A stretch of 64,000 nt of DNA from Phyto melanocephala (lineage: Eukaryota > Arthropoda > Insecta > Diptera > Rhinophoridae), in contig OW799235.1 of NCBI GenBank assembly GCA_941918925.1, forward strand, positions 104,177,947 to 104,241,946, read 5' to 3'. A program made the translations under genes and the position numbers. A model generated the notes under the pieces. The model saw only the letters and a program-made list of their open reading frames with translations. It searched no databases and had not been told where the DNA came from. Shown one piece after another: positions 35,513 through 47,620 of this stretch; the stretch's first letter is position 1; every line of letters starts with the position of its first letter.

Positions 35513-37802
35513 ATAATAAACGTAATTTACGAAACACGTTTCTCACACAGCTTTTATTTAGATAATAAAATTGCAAGCGTTCGTTCGTTAGCATATTCAT
35601 GGTAATTCTCATGATGAATTTTTTGACATTACCACATACCACGAATTTATTTTAACGCTGTAAAAAATTAAGCTTTTAGCTAAATAGAAAAAAATGTACT
35701 CCTAAGGCATATAGTTTCGTTTATGGATTACAATGTTGAGTTACTGTTTGAATAAGCTCTTTGATCCCACAAAAGCAAAACTCGTATACACACCTGAATC
35801 TTTCGCTTGACAAAGAATTGAGTGAAGCTTGTATATTAACTTAACATATTTTCAATAGCTAATTAAACACATTTTAAATTGTAAATTTTAAAACCTCTAA
35901 CATTTAAACCTATTCATAGAAGCACTCCTGCAATGATATCTATTGTACCAAAAATTTAACTAACTTAGAGTTATCTGTAATATCTTATTTACTAAAATGA
36001 ATGTCGAATGGTTGGGATAAAAAGAAATATATAAATATATAAGAATACGTCGTTAATCGTAACAAGAACTATGTATGTACTAGATGTAAATTCTCAGAAG
36101 GGAACGATAGCAGCTCGTCTTTTAGCACACAGTTTCATGTTATGAATATCGTGTTGTGTTGAAAAATTACAAGCAAAATGACAAACCGTTTCTTCCTACC
36201 ACAATGAAAAAGGGTGTTTAAAAACAGTACTAAATAGTGTAGTTATTTAGACACTGTTAGCGATATTATAGAAAAGACGTAAATAGAAGAATAATAGCAA
36301 TATTTCTCGTGAGTGAACGAGTGAGTATGTCTATGTTTTTCTGCTTGTTATTCTTGAGTTTGTTATTATTACAATAACAATAATTTAATATTATTTGGGG
36401 GGTGCGTAAATCAATGTATTTTCTTTAGCAACAAGTTCATATTGATTTTGTCGTTCGTCGTGTTACAATCAATATTTTTGTGTTCTGTCTTTTTATTCTT
36501 TCGTTGTACATATATTTTTTGCCCGGTATCCTTCACTACTTCCGTTTGTTAACTATTCTTTAAATAATTATTCTTGCTTAAATGTGTTGGGTGTTTTATT
36601 TAATAAATATTTTATTACAAAAACAGATAGTATAAAATATATATACGAGTAAATATATAAATAAAAAATAAAAATTAAACAAAATAATAAAATCATGCAA
36701 AGAAATTAATGCATATGAGGTCTATTAAAGGATATAAAAAAAGAGAAAAGTGTTATTTTAGTGTTAAAAAATAATAATAACAGCTAGAGAAAATCAATAA
36801 ATTATATTTATAGTGAGCGTAAATTTATGTGGAAAATTAATAATTATTTTTTTTAAATACATTTTGCTATTATTTTAACAGTTTTTATATAGCAATAACA
36901 ACGAACTAAATTAAAGAAAAACTTGAATGTATTGTAATTAATAAAAAAGAAACATATAATTAACATTGGCAGTTTAAAAAGTATATGAGGTATGTTTTTA
37001 TTTAAACTAATAATAATAATAATTTATAAATTATGAAAAAGAAAACAAAATAAAAAAATAATAAAATACTTTGTGTCATAAAACTATTATTAACTTGTTA
37101 CTATTGTCCTTATAATGTTAATTTCAAGGATGTTTATGTTTAAGTTTGAAAAACATGTGCTACACTTGTACGTGCTGCGATTATCCTTAAGTGCTTTGGG
37201 GACTTTTGTGTGTGAAGAATTTTTATACACATTTGTTAAACAGTCAGTCAGCCAAATTTTTTCACATTTAAGGTATTCAAATTAGAAATTTACTACTTAT
37301 ATTATTCTCTATTGCAATGTCACGATTTTGACTATTTAAAATTAATGAAAATACTTGTCACGTCAATGAGTTGTTTTAAATTGCATGTGACTAAATTTTG
37401 TGCTGCGAGAATAGTGGAAAATTTCATCTAGTAGATGACAAATAGTTAATTATTTTTTCAACTAGTTGTAGTGAAATACATAAAAGAAAGCTTTACTTTT
37501 AAGTGTTTTTCTATATCAAGGACATATATGTACATATTTCTATTATTATGAATTTTTCATGTAAGTTAAAATATCAATTTATTAAACAATGGGGAGAGCA
37601 TATTTTTTTCAATATATGTAAGTAACTAAAAATAGATTATAAATGTGTTTCTAAATGAAAACATTTATTTACAAGGACCATAATCGTGCCATTTTAAAGC
37701 GGTCTCACTTTATGTACTTTAATTATTCTTTTTAAATAAAATTAAATAGATTTTAATGTTAAACTTTTCACAAGATTTTGTTATTACTTACTGCATGTTT
37801 AT
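35513..37802. other. AT-rich sequence, possible 5' region of the 43.3-kb gene
   Basis: Contains TTCGTTCGTTAG (35579), TCGTTCGTCGTG (about 36450) and stretches such as 36660-36830 that resemble insect 5' UTR sequence. A GTGAGTATG donor-like site lies at about 36318. None of this identifies a transcript start. No ORF. Confidence 0.25.
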
Positions 37803-37871
37803 TTGAGGCTTAATTAACAGATGTTCTACAAAAATTTGTCTAATAAGCCTTTAATTATCATAAAATATTTG
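37803..37871 (-). repeat. decayed copy of the 15.5-kb hairpin element
   Basis: GAGGCTTAATTAACAGATG ... TTTGTCTAATAAGCCTTTA and then ATAAAATATTT follow the same order as the complement of 15532-15622, with scattered substitutions. The hairpin arms are still visible but weakened. Confidence 0.65.
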
Positions 37872-39128
37872 TTATGAATACGGCACCAAGTCTTTACTAA
37901 AGTGTAAAAAATGCTTGTTTTAATTAAATTTATTAAATAATATTTTCATATCTCTAGTAATTTAAAAAAAATTATCTATTCAGTTAAATTCTTCCAAAAT
38001 CGAGGTTGATCAAAAATAAAATAAGAGCTAACGTGAAAAAAAAAATTATTAATAAAAGACTAACATGTTTTTCTTTTCAAAAATAAGAAGAATGCAATTT
38101 TTACATATTTTTTTTTACCAAAAGAATATTTTCTTCAATATTTAAAGCAAAAAAAAAACATGATTTTTCAACGAAAATAACTAAAATAATTAAAAAAATT
38201 TGTTTCGTCATTTATTTTTTTTCTACCCGTTGAAATATTAATAATCTTAAAACAACAACACCATGAGACAGCAATTTCTACGTATGAAAAATCCCACGTA
38301 TCCAATACCGTACAAACCAAATGTAACAAAACTGAGTACTACGTTATTCATTCTGTGATCATTTATACTTTGTAGGACTTATTTAATTTTTTTAAGGACA
38401 TAAAACATAAAATATTATTTTTAATACATATAGCAAATATTATAGATTTAATATTTATAGTTTGTATAATGAAAAAAACCTATAATTTTTACGTCGTGAA
38501 AATAGAAAGTCCTTTGTAAAATGTATTCCAATAAATAAAAAATAAAAGGTATGGAAGCAAATATTTGACATAGTAAACGTAATTACTAAAATATATTAAT
38601 TAATAAATAAATAGTTTTCAATTAAAAACTGTCATAACTTAAACAAATTCTTATTTAAATTTATTGTTATTATTATTAATATATTTATGTTTTGACTATG
38701 TTTGATTATGAAAAATTACAAAAACATTAAACACATACGAAACTTATCATTACGTTTATTCGGCCAAATGTTTATCCAACCTCGATGTAGAATTAAATAT
38801 ATTTTCTTTTACTGAAAACTTTTAGTTTTTTATTTAGTGGGTATCTGCTTAAAAAAATAAAGTAAAACATCTTAGTGATGAATTGAAAGCGATTTTTTTT
38901 ATTTAAAAGAACTATGTATGAAGTATTATGTGCCATGTTAATAACTGTCGCAATTAATAAATTAATAAAGTTCTGCTATAACTGCGTATAACATGAAATA
39001 ATAATTTGGAATCAGTGCCTTACCAATAAACAATAGATTTAATAGAATCTACCAAAGTAATTGACAATTGGCAAATAATTGTTTCTGTCTGTAAGTCTTC
39101 TGTCAAAATTCACTGCATTGTAAAATTT
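37872..39128. other. AT-rich sequence, no gene seen
   Basis: Long A and T runs. No feature recognised. Confidence 0.5.
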
Positions 39129-39430
39129 TCAGTTGTTGTAAACGATGCTGATTTGATGTTTTCGGTTTTTCGTCGGCAATGTTTTGAAGTGACTGACCTG
39201 TCTTTTCAAAAACTCAACTGAATCTAGTCCTAATACTGAAATTGTAGCACCACTATCTTATAACCCTCATCTCGACAAAAAGTTCCACTTTCGCAAAAGG
39301 TCGTATGTCCCCACTCTTACCACTAAGTACCGCAAAATTTTATGGTTATTTCTAAGTTCCTTATGTCTTTGTCTTGTTTTTAAAATCTTATCTGATATGG
39401 ATTTAGGTTTTTCCTTACTAAGTTCACGGA
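39129..39430 (-). pseudogene. gypsy-type retrotransposon protease remnant
   Basis: The minus strand reads RELSKEKPKSISDKILKTRQ from about 39430, then RPFAKVELF at about 39300, and after a frameshift DSGATISVLGLDS from 39257 on, ending at a stop at 39129. DSGATISVLG is the active-site loop of a retroviral-type aspartic protease (D-S/T-G), with the preceding RPFAKVELF matching the strand before it. This is typical of the start of a Ty3/gypsy pol gene. Frameshift and stops show it is dead. No LTRs recognised nearby. Confidence 0.6.
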
Positions 39431-39768
39431 ATAAATAAATAAATAAAAACTTTTCGTCTAAATTTCAAAATATTTTGTCCATCTATTGTCTTGCACATCC
39501 TGCGAAAATTTTGACAAATCCGGTTTCCGGGTTTCAATTACAAGATCCCCGGATCTCCTGTTCTTCTTCATGTTTCCCCGTAATACTTATTGAGAAATAG
39601 TCTCATTCATTATTTTTAATAAATTCTGCTTAAAATAAGATATAAGACCTATAACTTGGTCTTAACCAGCATCACATACCAAGTCCTAAATATTATTCAA
39701 ATCTAAATTATTATTTAACTCTACATCATTCTGATTACTAAAAAGTAAATTTTCCTCTTTATTTATCA
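39431..39768. other. possible continuation of the gypsy-like remnant
   Basis: Less A/T rich around 39480-39570 and, on the minus strand, partly open (IETRKPDLSKFSQDVQ near 39545-39500). It could be decayed gag. No zinc-knuckle motif was found. Confidence 0.3.
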
Positions 39769-40599
39769 CTAGAAAAGCCCGGCGCGCGTTGCTACGCCTC
39801 TTAATGAATAAAAATGCATTCTGAATTTAAATTTAATATCAAGTATAAAAAAATAAAAAAATAAAAATTTAAAATTTTTTTTTAAATTTTTTTATGGGTG
39901 TGGCACTGCCCACTTTTCTAATCAAGAAATTGTATAGCCATGACAACTCAATATGTGTGCAAAGTTTCACAAAAATCGGTCCAGAGCACGTACCTCAAAA
40001 TTATAACTTTTTTTATGGGCGTGGCCCTGCCCACTTTCCTAGTCACGAAATAGTATAATCATGAGACCTCAATACGTGTGTGAACGGTTTTAGAAAAATC
40101 GGTGAACTTTCAGTAGATGAAAAAGATAACTTTTTTTATGGGCGTGGCACTGCCTACTTTTCTAATCACGAAATTGTAAAGTCATGACAGCTTAATATGT
40201 GTGCAAAGTTTTAGAAAAATCGGTCCGGTGCAAGAACCTCAAAATTATAACTTTTTTATATGGGCGTGGCCCCGCCCACTTATCTAATCAAGAAATTGTA
40301 AAGTCATGACAATTCAATATGTGTGCAAAGTTTAACAAAAATCCGTTCAGAGCAAGTACCTCAAAATTATAAATTTTTTTATGGGCGTGGCACTGCCCAC
40401 TTTTCTACTCACGAAATTATAAAGTCATGACAGCTCAATATGCGTGAAAAGTTTCAGAAAAATCGGTCAAGTGCAAGTAGCTATAAATTATAGCTAATTT
40501 GTTATGGGCGTGGCCCGCCCACTTTTTTTCACCCATAAACACTCCCTGGTATGTGTACAACACCTTACCAAAGTTTGAGCCCGATCGGTTTTACAGTTT
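39769..40599 (-). mobile_element. non-autonomous Helitron, copy 4 (5'-truncated)
   Basis: On the plus strand it opens ACTAGAAAAGCCCGGCGCGC, the complement of the 3' hairpin and CTAG end of this family. It runs through array units (TATGGGCGTGGCACTGCCC and similar) to CCGATCGGTTTTACAG at about 40580, where the family sequence stops. The GT tract and TC 5' terminus are missing. Confidence 0.8.
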
Positions 40600-40829
40600 T
40601 TCACTACCAAGACGCCTCGATTCGTGTTCTAAACTAATAGTTTTATCCATATTACATAACGACATATAAATTCGATTGGTCGTTTCGAATTCATATTTTA
40701 AAAGGAAATTAAAGTTAGTAAAAAGAAGACAAATAATTCAAATACAAACATCAACTTCAAGTTCGCGAAGTTACTTTGTTATCCATTATACAGCAAGAGT
40801 ATTTTTGTATAAAATTTGCTTTTAATATC
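40600..40829. other. unassigned sequence
   Basis: Short stretch between Helitron copy 4 and the transposase fossil; begins with GACGCCTCGATTCGTG of unknown origin. Confidence 0.4.
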
Positions 40830-41260
40830 CGTGGCCTATTTTAGGCTTCTCAGCTTTTTGCAGCATTTCTGTGTGGAACTTTTTGACTTTGTATATTTTC
40901 AAGCCTAGAATGGCTCTAAACTAACCATGCTGCTTTTCTAACAGATATGTATAGAACATTTTTCAATATGATTTTAATATTCTTGGTCGTACCGATATCA
41001 TATAGACCATTTTTCTTCCCGAACCAGGCTTTATATAAATGGTCTACTTCTCTTGATACTGTTTAATAATAAAAGAAACAGTTTGATGGCAGACCTTATA
41101 TTCGTTGGACAAGTTTTTTTTGAACCAATTTAGATGTTTTGTGAACAATTTTAAAAATTTTAGCTCGTTTTTTTGCGTCACTCACTTTGATTAAACTCAT
41201 AACAAATCCACATTCTTCAAATTTTGTTTTCGATAAAAGTTAAGAGGTAAAACATGTTTT
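40830..41260 (-). pseudogene. ITmD37E-type transposase fossil, N-terminal half
   Basis: The minus strand gives, with frame changes, KVSDAKKRAKI-like text (about 41190), KPGSGRKNGLYD (about 41025), NVLYISVRKAAW (about 40945) and QKVPHRNAAKS (about 40865). The GSGRK linker followed by ISVRxxA and the basic QKVPxRN segment follow the order of the DNA-binding domain in the same family as the 29.3-30.2 kb pseudogene (compare its KVPYRNTVKN). The catalytic half is absent. Confidence 0.6.
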
Positions 41261-41411
41261 AAGAGCATTTCGATCTCACTCCGTATTATATAAATATATT
41301 ATTAAATATATTCACATTAGATTTATATTGGAGCAAATAGATGCAACCACTAAATATTATTATATTCTTACGTAGTAAACACAAAGCAATCTAAATAAAA
41401 ATTTTCTTAAT

Positions 41412-42112
41412 TTAACCCTTTCGACCCGACATTCGAATAGCAATGCTAAGCAAAAAATTTTGATATCAGCAGGTCATTAAGGCAATATATAACTTATTGG
41501 TAAAAAAAATATAATGGAAAACTATTATTCGTCGTTTGGTGAATCTTCGTTGTCGCTGAAACCAGGTACATCATTTGGTACAAATTCTTCAGAGCTTCCT
41601 CCAGAAAAATCTTCTAAATCGCTGGTACTATCAACTTCATCTTCCAAAACTTTTCAAATGTCTTCGGGATCCATTTTCTAGGAAAATAAAATATTTTCTT
41701 CAAGACAGGATATCATACTCATCGGACTACTGGTACATATGTGTACCACCCATACCATATGAATGGAACATATAGGTAGCATAAAACAAATGTTTATTTA
41801 TAACTATTTACCTTTATTTTGCAGAAAAAATTAAAATTCTTTTTTATTTTGAATATTTTCTGCAATTTCACGCACAATATTATGCAAAAACCAATTTACA
41901 CCTCACTGTAGTTGCGTTGCAAGTCACAAAAGACGGTACCGTAAATACAAAAAATAAAAAAACATAACAGCACATACTGGAATGTATTCCAGAGAACTTA
42001 AAGACTACATATATGGTACTTTTTACAACCAAGCAACATTAAATTTGAAGCTTTTAGAGATGTTTAAATTTTAAGTGGTACACATATGTACCATCCGGGT
42101 CGAAAGGGTTAA
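41412..42112 (-). mobile_element. non-autonomous piggyBac-like element with TTAA target
   Basis: A TTAA at 41412-41415 and another at 42109-42112 flank a 693-bp unit that starts CCCTTTCGACCCG and ends in its complement CGGGTCGAAAGGG. TTAA duplication plus inverted ends starting CCC is diagnostic of the piggyBac superfamily. Subterminal palindromes TGGTACATATGTGTACCA (about 41729) and TGGTACACATATGTACCA (about 42076) may be transposase-binding sites. The minus strand keeps the acidic N-terminus of the transposase (41525-41674). Confidence 0.85.
41525..41674 (-). pseudogene. piggyBac-like transposase, N-terminal remnant
   Basis: From the ATG at 41674 the frame starts MDPEDI, meets a TGA at codon 7, then continues KVLEDEVDSTSDLEDF, GGSSEEFVPNDVPGFS and DNEDSPNDE before a TAA. 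A very acidic start with MDPEDI is the usual N-terminus of fly piggyBac-family transposases. The catalytic core is deleted, consistent with the 693-bp size. It cannot mobilise itself but may be cross-mobilised. Confidence 0.7.
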
Positions 42113-43118
42113 AGAAGTTGCAATACTAATACATAACTTTATGATCTACTATTTTTGTATTTGTGTACCATTGGTTGGTAATGCTTATTTTTGCAAATAT
42201 TCACCAAATTTGAACATCGCCTTAAGAACACCTTTAAAAATTTATAATTATTTTTTTTGATTCTTATTAAAATAAAAATGTTTTAAAACAATAAGGTATT
42301 TCCATTAAAAAACAATTAATTACTAATATTAAAAAATTCATGTTGGATCTCGAGATATTCTCGTGTTTTGCGGTCAGGCAAATGAGTAAACCATTCAAGT
42401 GTTAAACATTTTGTAATCGAAAAAAAATAATTAATATATATAAAAAAAAAATATATATATGTATGTAAATAGGTGTATATCTACTATTTTTAATAATCAA
42501 ATGACGTAGATTTGGTTTGGAATAAAAAAAAGAGTAAAAGAAATTATTTAAGTTATTCTCCTCTTTGTTTTTAATTTATTGTTGTAAACAATAAAAATGT
42601 ATAATTTATTAACACACTGCCAATAAAAATGAATTGAATTCAATTCGCTTTTATTTGTGACTAATAAAAAGCGAATTTTGTGTTGTTTTTTTCTTGTGAA
42701 TATACACAAACACATGCAGAAGCAGCAAATAATGGGGTTGATGATGATCACATCATAGCGTAGTGGCCGATCACAATTTGATTTTTAATTGATCTCATAA
42801 GAAAAGTCGCGTGCTTTTATTAACAAGTTAATGATGGTAATAATGATGCTGACGATGTTGTGGTGGTGATGGTAGTAATGATGATGATTTTTTAGTTTGC
42901 GTGACATAAGTAATGCGTGACTTTAATTAACCAATGAGACGCAATTAGTTTTAAGTATTTTTATTTATTTTTTATCTAAAGCGAAAGGAATATTTTTCAT
43001 TTACTTCTGTATATATTAATGCTATATACATTTCTTTATTATATACATATTAATTAATAAATATTTAAGTATCATTTAATTGATCTGTTCATTCCTATCT
43101 TTTTTTTTCTATTTACAG
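42113..43118. other. AT-rich sequence, likely intron before the 43.1-kb exon
   Basis: Contains an imperfect GAT/GTG trinucleotide tract at 42830-42892. Towards the end, TTTTTTTTTCTATTTACAG forms a strong polypyrimidine tract and splice acceptor. Confidence 0.5.
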
Positions 43119-43392
43119 TTATTAACGCATAAAAGTCGCACCGTTCTTATTAATGTCTACATTTTTTAAAGAAGTCTTTAGAAAACATAATAAAATTATA
43201 GGACCATAAAACATAATTTAAGTGGTTCCTTTTAAAAAGAATCTTCTCTACTGTGTACTTAAGCGAAGCAAGGTAGCACATAAAAGTAAAAAGAAGGGAT
43301 ATTAAGAGCGAATAACCATGAGTTTTAGTGGACGAAGTTCTTCGAAAGATAATTTTCGAAAATTATCATTTCTTAGTTTCAATTCGAAAAAG
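43119..43392 (+). other. host-gene exon: 5' UTR, start codon, splice donor
   Basis: The exon is bounded by the acceptor TTTTTTTTTCTATTTACAG (ending 43118) and the donor AAG|GTAAGTGA (GT at 43393-43394). Both match insect consensus well. The first 199 bases are untranslated and hold an 18-codon upstream ORF starting at 43154 (MSTFFKEVF...). Since the exon has an acceptor, at least one further 5' non-coding exon must lie upstream. This is the clearest sign of a host gene in the window. It is too short in coding length to be picked up by ORF length alone. Confidence 0.6.
43318..43392 (+). CDS. N-terminal coding exon of an unidentified host protein
   Basis: 25 codons from ATG to a phase-0 donor: it begins MSFSGRSSSKDNFRK and ends SFNSKK. 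The start context is AACCATGA, and an in-frame TAA five codons upstream (43303-43305) excludes an earlier start in the same frame. The peptide is basic and rich in Ser, Lys and Phe, a cytoplasmic-looking leader with several possible phosphorylation sites. I do not recognise the protein. The next exon would join in phase 0, and none was found in the remaining 20 kb of plus strand, so the following intron is either very long or the next exon was missed. Confidence 0.6.
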
Positions 43393-45311
43393 GTAAGTGA
43401 ATTACAAAAAAAGTTTCAATAATATACTTAGTTAAAGCATAAATATTTTAGAAAAAACATAATAGACCATTTGCGAAAAGTATTTGTCCAAAATTGTAAT
43501 GGTCTTATTCATAATAATTAAATAAACTTTGTAAGAGATTTATAATCAGTTTCATTAAAATCGTATAAATATTTAATATTTTTTATGAACAATGTAGTTA
43601 AGAAGCTCAAAGTAAATAAAAATTATTTTTTTATAATTGTGAAGTACAACATACATATATTTGCTAATTGTAACATAATTTAATATAATATGCACTTAAG
43701 TGTACATGAGAACATAAGTATATCGCTTACTGACTCTCATAACTTTTGTCACAGAAATACAATCTTTTGATTAAGATTTATGTATAAAGTGGTGTGATGA
43801 AATTGATATTTTAATGACAATAAATACATTAAATGTATTGCCACAGGGAATTTATGATTCTTTAATGATATTGACGTTGTTGGTTTTAGCGATACTTGTT
43901 TATCTATTTTTTTTATTTATTTATTTGCACTTATTTGTAAATATAATGTAAAAAATATATATTTATAAAGAAACTAATCCAAAATATTGTATTTACATAC
44001 ACAAATTTTATGATATTTGGTCATGACCTAGTATCGGGGTTCGAAAAACAAATTGTGCTATTCATCATCTAGGATGAGAGAAATTTCAATAATGATGTAA
44101 AACGAAAAAAAAATCCCAAGCCTGATAATACAGCTGGTTTAGTTTTTTGCATATTGTACTGCTTTTTCAGCCTAATCGGAATGTGTTGTATACCCTCGTC
44201 GATGGATTGGATACAATTTTGTTTTAATACTAATAAAATAAAACTACGTAATTTCAGCTGTTAAACTATTATATTTTGCCACAACCAAAATACTATCTAA
44301 TCCAATGGATGGTCAAATTCTAAATATACCATATTTTTAAACTATAAGAAGCTGTTAAGGCTTTTAACCTTAAGCTCTTCAAATACTAATGCAAAATTTA
44401 ATAGACTATTTAAGCTTATTAAAGGTATTAAAAACATAATTTTTACTTTCTATATTTATAAATTCTATATTGTATATTTTATATATTGTTTTAAAGAATT
44501 TGGTTTAGTTTATGTGATTGAAAACGAATATTTTGTTTGTATGGTCAAAGGCTACTTCCACTTTTCTAATCACAAAACTGTATGTGCCTTGAATTAAATT
44601 AGATAAAAATTGTATTGCACAATTCTGTTAAACTATAAAAATGTACACACAGTTCATAATTGGATATATGGGCATGTCACAGACATACTCCGCCTATTTA
44701 TTTGAAGCTTATACACAGATTCCTATATAAATTAAAAACATCTGAAAATGTAAAAATATTTATATATTTATATGGGGAATTTCATAGCAAGTGTCACAAC
44801 TTTTTAAGCCGAAGTCTTTCGATCAGTATAAAATTTGCACCCAGGTTATTTCTATTGGAATAACAATTTTTCAACAAGATCGTTCAAGAACTATTCGAGT
44901 TAGAGGTTATCAAAATTGGCCTTTTTAGTTACGCACGTGTTTTTTCTCATTCATGTTATTTATTGCCTAATTTTCTTAGCAAAAATTTTTGTTAAATATT
45001 TTAGATAGACATTTATTCAATCTTTCGAAAAGAAAAGATTTTTTGACTTGCAAGACAAAGGTTTTTAAATATTTGACATACATATGCAACGTTTTACCAG
45101 GAATAATCATTAATAAAATCTCTTGCTTTTAAAAATAAATAAGTTAATAAATAATAATCAAAATAATACAGAAATAATTAATATAATAAAATTTAATTTT
45201 AATCACACTAAATTCACTTATAATATAATTATTAAGTTTTGTTTAATGTTAATATTTAAGTTTTGTAAAATTTCAAATACCCAGTTTATCATCCTTCTTA
45301 TTATTAGCTGT
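43393..45311 (+). other. AT-rich sequence, probably intron after the 43.3-kb exon
   Basis: Starts with the GTAAGTGA donor. No coding segment with good splice sites was found. Mostly A/T. Confidence 0.45.
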
Positions 45312-45770
45312 TTATTTTGACAATAGTGTCTTGGCATTACTAGTTTTAGCTGCTGATTTGACTGCTAGTTTATTTTTTGGCTTTATAAAGAAATCACATT
45401 GAGTAGAGGAAAAAAACTTTTTCAACTTGAATTTACAATTGACAAGCAGTATAAAAGCATGGTATTCAGCGCTGTTATTGATTGTTAATGAAGCATCGAA
45501 TTGCTCTTTAATGTTTTCAATGTTTCCTCATGATCCCCTTGACTTCTAAAAACTTTAATAGAAAGAAGAACAGATTATCAGATATGCGAACTATTTCCGA
45601 TTGCTTATTAGAAGTTTCTTACGAGGTAGCAAAGAACTCGGAAAAATTAAAGGATTACAAAATTTGCATTGAAATGAGCCTTGCCTGAAAGTCATTCCAG
45701 ATGAAGACAGAAGTAATTTTGAGAATGATGGCAGAACTATTGCTGTTGATGGTTATTTTATCTTTTTAGT
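45312..45770. pseudogene. degenerate coding remnant, family unknown
   Basis: Two coding-like stretches on opposite strands. Minus, 45509 to 45312: KEQFDASLTINNSAEYHAF then LLVNCKFKLKKFFSSTQ, CDFFIKPKNKLAVKSAAKT, open for 65 codons to a stop but with no start codon. Plus, about 45560-45690: RLSDMRTISDCLLEVSYEV then AKNSEKLKDYKICIEM, followed after a frameshift by KVIPDEDRSNFENDG (to 45770). Residue composition is unlike A/T noise. I cannot name the family; an old transposon or a pseudogene is likely, and only one of the two strands need be real in each part. Confidence 0.3.
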
Positions 45771-46719
45771 TTGAAGAAACAAATTATAGCATCGGCTCTG
45801 TTTCCATTTCTATTTATTTCTGTTGGAATCGTAGGGCCTTACTGTGACCCAAGATATATAAATATCTAAATATAAAATTTTATTTCACTATACTATTGCG
45901 CAGCTGTTTTCAACTTTATCCTTATAGAAAACCTCTTGTATTATGTGATATGAAAATTCGTGGGAACCAGTAATAAAATTCGATTGGAGTTGTAACTACG
46001 AAAAATGAAATCATTCTGTTTAAAATTTATATAATAAAATTTTACAAGCGTAACGGAAACACTTATACCAATTTTATAACCATCTCTGTACCTTCAAAGT
46101 CGTTTCATCAGCACGACTTATTATTCTGATATTAAACAAGTTTCAAGTCTATTTTTTTTGTTTACTAGGTCTACACACATGTTTAATGCTTATAACTTTT
46201 AAAATACATACATATATACATCTATGTTTGATATATTTAAAAATCTCTAACTCTTTATTTAAAACGGCATCGGGTACAATATGTTTTGTGTCTCTTCATA
46301 TATTATTCAGATATTTTACGCCAACGTATGCAAATAAATCTGGTCTACAAATTATTTAATAGACGTGTGTATTTCTTACATAAAAGATAGTGCTTGTGTG
46401 TTAATTATGTTAGACGATACATCTCATTATTTATTTAGGATAACATTTTTCCCTTTTCAAAGGATAAAGGCAATAACAAAAAAATTGTATATAATATATA
46501 ATTTACTAAAATTCGCAATAAGCACATTTTGATTATATTCCTTCAAAAAAAAAAAGTTCTCTTTCTTTCATAATAGTAAATTATATATGAACACACGGGT
46601 ATACAAACAACATTAAAAGTTGGCAGTCAAAATGTTATAATTTTAATATTCTGTATAATAGGTTTTTCAAAGCGAATGAACATTAAGGCAACCCATAGAA
46701 AAGAAAAGTAATATTATAA
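45771..46719. other. AT-rich sequence, no gene seen
   Basis: No supported feature. Confidence 0.5.
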
Positions 46720-47013
46720 AGATTAACGGAAAAAACATACATTTTGATTTTAGCTCCTTAAATAATGTATAGATTTTAGAAAATTATCAGAGAAAGAAGT
46801 TTTTTTACACGGGAAATAAACTTTGCATTTTATTTCATGCAAGAAGGACAGATAGACTGACGGACGACCATAGCTAGGTCATCTTAAAATGAAACCAGAA
46901 CTCAAAAAATATTATATTTTTTGTATCAGATCTTAAATGAATATTTCCATGCGTTATAAACGGTATGACAAAATGAATAATCCTAGACACCATTTTGTTG
47001 GTTGTTGGTATAA
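46720..47013 (-). mobile_element. DINE-1-like element, decayed 5' fragment
   Basis: The minus strand starts TATACCAACAACCAACAAAA and contains GGTCGTCCGTCAGTCTATCTG (complement at about 46845-46870) with the AGCTATG motif. This is the 5' part of the DINE family with many substitutions; the 3' part is absent. Confidence 0.55.
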
Positions 47014-47504
47014 AAATGATTATTTAAATATAATAAATTTTCTAATGGGGACCCTAATATAAGCTGTTTTTATTATTTTTTTGCATATCTCTGTATGCAT
47101 ATATGAATATTTGTATTAGCTCACTATTTAGATAAATGTTTAATTTGAATACAAAAATTAAAATCAATATTCATGGTCAAGGTTATTGTAACATTTTGCA
47201 TTTGGTATCGTCTAATGTAAATGACCAGCTGATGTCAGACGATGTTGTATACACCTCTAAAAACTATTACTTAGTGTCCATTTAAATCTTTATTAACTAC
47301 TTTTAATTTTAGTGGAAAGAAGAGGTTTTTATTACAAAGGGAAATATAACACAAAAATATGGGGTATGTAAAAAAGATTAATTTATTTTCCTGTATTTTA
47401 TGGATGCATAAACGCAGTGCTACAAATTTAATAAAGCTACGTTCATACTTGGTAGATTTTTTATTTTTTTTTAAATAATAGTAACCGTTTTTTAGAATTT
47501 TAAT
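47014..47504. other. AT-rich sequence, no gene seen
   Basis: No supported feature. Confidence 0.5.
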
Positions 47505-47620
47505 TTTACCAGGTACTATATTGAGCTGTGTAAAATTTTTGAACCCCCACTACCAATTTTGTATGGGATTTTTATACCACAAAATTTATTATTTTGTTTA
47601 CAACAGAATAATTTATTTGT
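47505..47620 (-). mobile_element. DINE-1-like 3' fragment, very decayed
   Basis: CCCACTACCAATTTTGTATG followed by ATTTATTATTTTGTTTACAAC parallels the 3' subterminal part of DINE copy B (CCCACCACCAATTTTGTG, then ATTTATTATTTTGTTAC at 7459-7510). The terminal hairpin is lost. Confidence 0.4.

Noticed and set aside
42830..42892. GAT/GTG tract as coding trinucleotide repeat
   Set aside because: Imperfect, with stops in all frames over a short range.
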